Below are positions 61,440-64,000 of a stretch of DNA of 64,000 nucleotides, one piece after another. The notes beneath the pieces are model-generated. The model saw only the letters and a list, made by a program, of their open reading frames with translations. It made no database searches and was not told the origin of the DNA. The stretch covers positions 62,001 to 126,000 of the forward strand of contig NZ_AUBU01000013.1 in assembly GCF_000429405.1 (NCBI RefSeq), read 5' to 3'. The position numbers and the translations under genes are program-made. The stretch's first letter is position 1; each line of letters opens with the position of its first letter. The stretch is from Algoriphagus marincola DSM 16067 (lineage in GTDB: Bacteria; Bacteroidota; Bacteroidia; Cytophagales; Cyclobacteriaceae).

Positions 61440-62246
61440 ATGAAAAAACTACTGCTACTCTTCGTTTTCGGTCTCAATCCACTTCTCTCTTTGTCTCAGG
61501 AAAGTAATAGAGGTCTCTTTTTTGAAATCGATGGGAGTTATTGGGAAAGGGCCATCAAGCATCCTCAATTCTTTGCTCCTGAGAAAAATCGCTTTGGAAG
61601 TGTACGTGTATTTTTGGGGCTTCCAATCGGTCAAAATTGGGCTATTGGTTTACTAGGTTCACATCAAGCCTACTATGAGGAGCAGGCAAATGGCTATCAA
61701 AATCGTGAGATTTATGGCCCTGACCCAAATGAAAGCGGTAATTCTATCTTGCTGGGATACACACAAGACGAATTGAATGTAGGATTGCAAAATGAACTGG
61801 TGGGATGGGGACTATTTTTACAGCGAAAAATCAAGCTTGGCACTCGGACTTCGCTGAATTTCAACCTGTATGCCATGAGAGAAAGCGGGAAAAATGGCCA
61901 AATAGAAATCTTTCCTGATTATTCCTATTGGGCTTGGTGGCCTTGTCCTAATTGCCTGTCGATTGCACCTGGCCCTATCATCCGAGCATTGGAGGAGCGC
62001 AATTGGAAATCGGGGATTGATTTGGCTTTTGCCTGGGCACTTTCCAATAAACTTGACTTGGGAATCAGAGCAAATTTTTTGGAGTTTCGCAAGCGAACGA
62101 TCTCCACGAATTCTGGAGAAATCAACACGCTTGTTTTTGACCCCTTACAAGCCCTTGCTGATGGTTATGCAGGGGACCGCTATGACTTTGGGTCGGCGGT
62201 AGGTAGGGAAGGTGTCCGAATTTCCTTGACCTTTAGGCCCTTTTAG
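61440..62246 (+). CDS. Exported beta-rich protein of unknown function (possible outer-membrane protein)
   Basis: The 268-residue protein has a signal peptide (about 1-19, ending LSLSQ). The rest is a series of amphipathic strands with aromatic ends (IGLLGSHQAYYEE, WGLFLQRKIKLGTRTSLNFNLY) and a C-terminal VRISLTFRPF that could be a beta-barrel signal. A short WPCPNC stretch lies in a loop. Family not recognised. Confidence 0.75.
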   Translation: MKKLLLLFVFGLNPLLSLSQESNRGLFFEIDGSYWERAIKHPQFFAPEKNRFGSVRVFLGLPIGQNWAIGLLGSHQAYYEEQANGYQNREIYGPDPNESGNSILLGYTQDELNVGLQNELVGWGLFLQRKIKLGTRTSLNFNLYAMRESGKNGQIEIFPDYSYWAWWPCPNCLSIAPGPIIRALEERNWKSGIDLAFAWALSNKLDLGIRANFLEFRKRTISTNSGEINTLVFDPLQALADGYAGDRYDFGSAVGREGVRISLTFRPF

Positions 62247-62303
62247 CATTCTTTTCCTTAAGTCTGCAAAAGAAAAACTACCTTTGTGCAGAATATATTT
62301 CTG

Positions 62304-63491
62304 ATGAAGTTACACAACAACACCATACGAGGCGTGCATGATGCCTTAGAAGCCATTTTTGAACGGGGACAATTTGCCGATAAGGTCATCGAGCGAACCC
62401 TCAAGTCCAATCCAAAATGGGGAGCAAGGGACAGAGCATTTATAGCTGAAACTACCTACGAGATGGTGCGTTGGTGGCGCCTAGTAAATTACCTCAGTCC
62501 TTCTTCCAATTATTGGGATCTTTTTGGGACTTATTGGTTGATGCAAGGCCATGAGCTTCCTTCTTGGGAGGAATTTTCTAAGCTAAATCCAGCCAAAATC
62601 AAGGAAAAGTATGAGCAACTGCAGGATCCGGGTATTTTGGAATCTGTGCCAGAATGGCTTTATGAATTAGGAAAAAAGGAACTGGGGGAGACCTGGGATA
62701 CTGAGTTGCACAGTCTCAACCAAGAAGCAGAAGTTGTCATCCGTGTGAATACCCTAAAGACTACTCGGGAGCGGCTGAAGAATCAATTGCTGGAAGAAGG
62801 AATCCGAACCTACCATGTGAAAGGTTATCCTGATGCTTTGATTTTGGAAGAAAGACAAAATATTTTCCGTTCTGCAGCATTCAAGTCTGGGCTATTTGAG
62901 GTGCAAGATGCATCCTCCCAACTGGTAGCTGCATCCCTTGCGGTGGAGCCTGGTATGCGGGTGATTGATGCTTGTGCAGGTGCAGGCGGAAAGACCTTGC
63001 ATTTGGCAGCTTTGATGGAAAATAAGGGGAAAATCATCTCCATGGACTTGGAGGAATGGAAACTTCAGCAGACCAAACTCAGAGCGAGACGAAATGGAAT
63101 TGACATCATCGAACGAAAGGTGATCGAAGGATCGAAGACTATCAAAAGGCTGAAAGATTCTGCGGATCGATTGCTTTTGGATGTCCCCTGCTCGGGTCTT
63201 GGAGTACTTCGTCGCAATCCGGATACCAAGTGGAAACTCAGTCCAGAGTCCATAGCAAAAGTGCAAGAGGCACAGCAAGAAATCTTACAATCCTATCCTA
63301 GCATGCTAAAAAAGGGTGGACAGCTAGTCTATGCCACCTGCAGTATTCTCCCTTCAGAAAATGAACAGCAAGTCAAGAAGTTTCTGGCATCAGAGGCAGG
63401 AAAAGACTTTGAATTACTGGAAGAGCAGAAGGTCTTTTCCCATCAGAGTGGATTCGATGGATTTTACATTGCGAGGATGATCAGGAAATAA
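62304..63491 (+). CDS. RsmB/NOP family class I SAM-dependent RNA methyltransferase
   Basis: The protein is 395 residues from ATG 62304 (a GTG at 62286 would add six). It has an N-terminal NusB-like helical segment (DRAFIAETTYEMVRWW), then the SAM domain VIDACAGAGGKTLHLAAL. The two catalytic-Cys motifs of m5C RNA methyltransferases are DVPCSGLG and YATCSILPSENE. It methylates cytosine in rRNA or tRNA; the target base cannot be read from sequence. Confidence 0.92.
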   Translation: MKLHNNTIRGVHDALEAIFERGQFADKVIERTLKSNPKWGARDRAFIAETTYEMVRWWRLVNYLSPSSNYWDLFGTYWLMQGHELPSWEEFSKLNPAKIKEKYEQLQDPGILESVPEWLYELGKKELGETWDTELHSLNQEAEVVIRVNTLKTTRERLKNQLLEEGIRTYHVKGYPDALILEERQNIFRSAAFKSGLFEVQDASSQLVAASLAVEPGMRVIDACAGAGGKTLHLAALMENKGKIISMDLEEWKLQQTKLRARRNGIDIIERKVIEGSKTIKRLKDSADRLLLDVPCSGLGVLRRNPDTKWKLSPESIAKVQEAQQEILQSYPSMLKKGGQLVYATCSILPSENEQQVKKFLASEAGKDFELLEEQKVFSHQSGFDGFYIARMIRK

Positions 63492-63543
63492 CTCAACATG
63501 GATTTTTTACCGATTTTTGGTAATTTTAATGAAAGGTTTTCCT

Positions 63544-63795
63544 ATGAGTAAAAATACATCTATATCGTTAGGAGATTATTTTGACCGTTTTGTAACTACT
63601 CAATTGGAGTCAGGACGGTATAAAAATGCAAGTGAAGTCATACGGGCAGGGCTTCGTCTCTTAGAAAATCAAGAGACCCAGGCTCTGGCTTTAAAAAATG
63701 CAATTGAGGAGGGCTTAAATAGCCCAAGAGTAAATGAGTTTGATTTTGATCAGCATCTAATCAAGCTCAAGTCCCAAAAGAAGGAAAATGGATAA
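63544..63795 (+). CDS. parD: Type II toxin-antitoxin system ParD-like antitoxin
   Basis: The 83-residue protein (from ATG 63544; earlier starts at 63517 and 63529 are possible) has the ParD ribbon-helix-helix pattern: SISLGDYFDRFVTTQLESGRYKNASEVIRAGLR. The acidic C-terminus wraps the toxin. It represses its own operon in related systems. It overlaps the ParE gene by 8 bp, as is usual. Confidence 0.93.
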   Translation: MSKNTSISLGDYFDRFVTTQLESGRYKNASEVIRAGLRLLENQETQALALKNAIEEGLNSPRVNEFDFDQHLIKLKSQKKENG

Positions 63796-64000
63796 TCTTG
63801 TTTTTCGGCAAGAAGCCATAGATGATCTTTCGGAAATATGGGAATATACTTTTTACAATTGGTCCGAAACGCAAGCGGATAAATACTATGAAATGCTAAA
63901 ACTTGCCTGTCAAGAAATCGCTTCAAATAGTCAGTTAGGGAAAGATTACAGTGATATTTTACAAGGGTTGAAGGGTTATCGAATTGGGAAGCATATTATT
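63788..64000 (+). CDS. parE: ParE-like toxin, 3' truncated by the window
   Basis: Seventy-one residues are present, starting at ATG 63788 inside the antitoxin gene: MDNLVFRQEAIDDLSEIW, then GKDYSDILQGLKGYRIGKH, all typical of ParE toxins (RelE fold; gyrase poisons). The frame is intact to the last base. The coupling by overlap and order (antitoxin first) are standard. Confidence 0.92.
   Translation, partial: MDNLVFRQEAIDDLSEIWEYTFYNWSETQADKYYEMLKLACQEIASNSQLGKDYSDILQGLKGYRIGKHII

Overview
The window looks like chromosomal DNA from a Bacteroidota bacterium, most likely order Cytophagales, family Cyclobacteriaceae (an Algoriphagus-like organism is a guess from protein style). The reasons are a SusC/SusD pair, a second TonB receptor with an N-terminal carboxypeptidase-regulatory-like domain, a MurF-alanine racemase fusion, a DUF6702/HupE-UreJ/M1 peptidase group, and starts that mostly lack Shine-Dalgarno sequences. 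No rRNA, tRNA, CRISPR array, insertion sequence or prophage was seen. About 60 protein genes cover most of the 64 kb. The window opens inside a sarcosine-oxidase-like gene and closes inside a ParE toxin gene.

Layout. 1-7.7 kb: oxidase end, ABC exporter, DUF3050 protein, two methyltransferases around an undecaprenyl-phosphate sugar transferase, a tandem universal stress protein and a 2'-5' RNA ligase-like protein. 8.2-12.9 kb: SusC/SusD with a terminator. 13.1-16.6 kb: DUF6702, HupE/UreJ and M1 aminopeptidase. 16.6-18.8 kb: an accessory island of 146-bp tandem repeats and dispersed direct repeats that bracket an orphan polymorphic-toxin tip (AHH nuclease) and a candidate immunity gene. 18.8-21.3 kb: M20 amidohydrolase, a 58-residue CxxC protein and an RluE-type pseudouridine synthase. 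21.5-23.8 kb: five consecutive small unknown genes, three clearly sharing a beta-rich domain and four sharing a C-terminal tail motif. 24.2-30 kb: MoxR ATPase, then a beta-helix lipoprotein beside a large TonB receptor. 30-41 kb: cation efflux, DinB, cupin, WecB, Wzi, a glycosyltransferase/FAD enzyme pair, an FKBP isomerase, a transglutaminase-like protein, RlmH, a fasciclin protein and small membrane proteins. 41.5-44.5 kb: a Fur-family regulator and a large zinc metalloprotease. 44.6-48.5 kb: a compact locus of FAD enzyme, UbiA prenyltransferase, type III polyketide synthase and methyltransferase. 48.5-63.5 kb: MscS channel, SulP transporter, voltage-gated channel, MurF-Alr, ScpA, Dxs, PrmC, an RsmB-type methyltransferase and others. 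63.5-64 kb: parDE.

How genes work together. The sugar transferase, WecB, Wzi, GT2 and several methyltransferases point to surface-polysaccharide synthesis spread over several small loci. The type III PKS locus predicts a prenylated, methylated, oxidised polyketide, probably a quinone or phenol. The two TonB-receptor loci import unknown substrates.

The strongest candidates for something undescribed are the five-gene family at 21492-23783, the orphan toxin/immunity cassette that begins exactly where a repeat ends (17187), and the type III PKS/UbiA locus. The dispersed double-hairpin elements are also unexplained.
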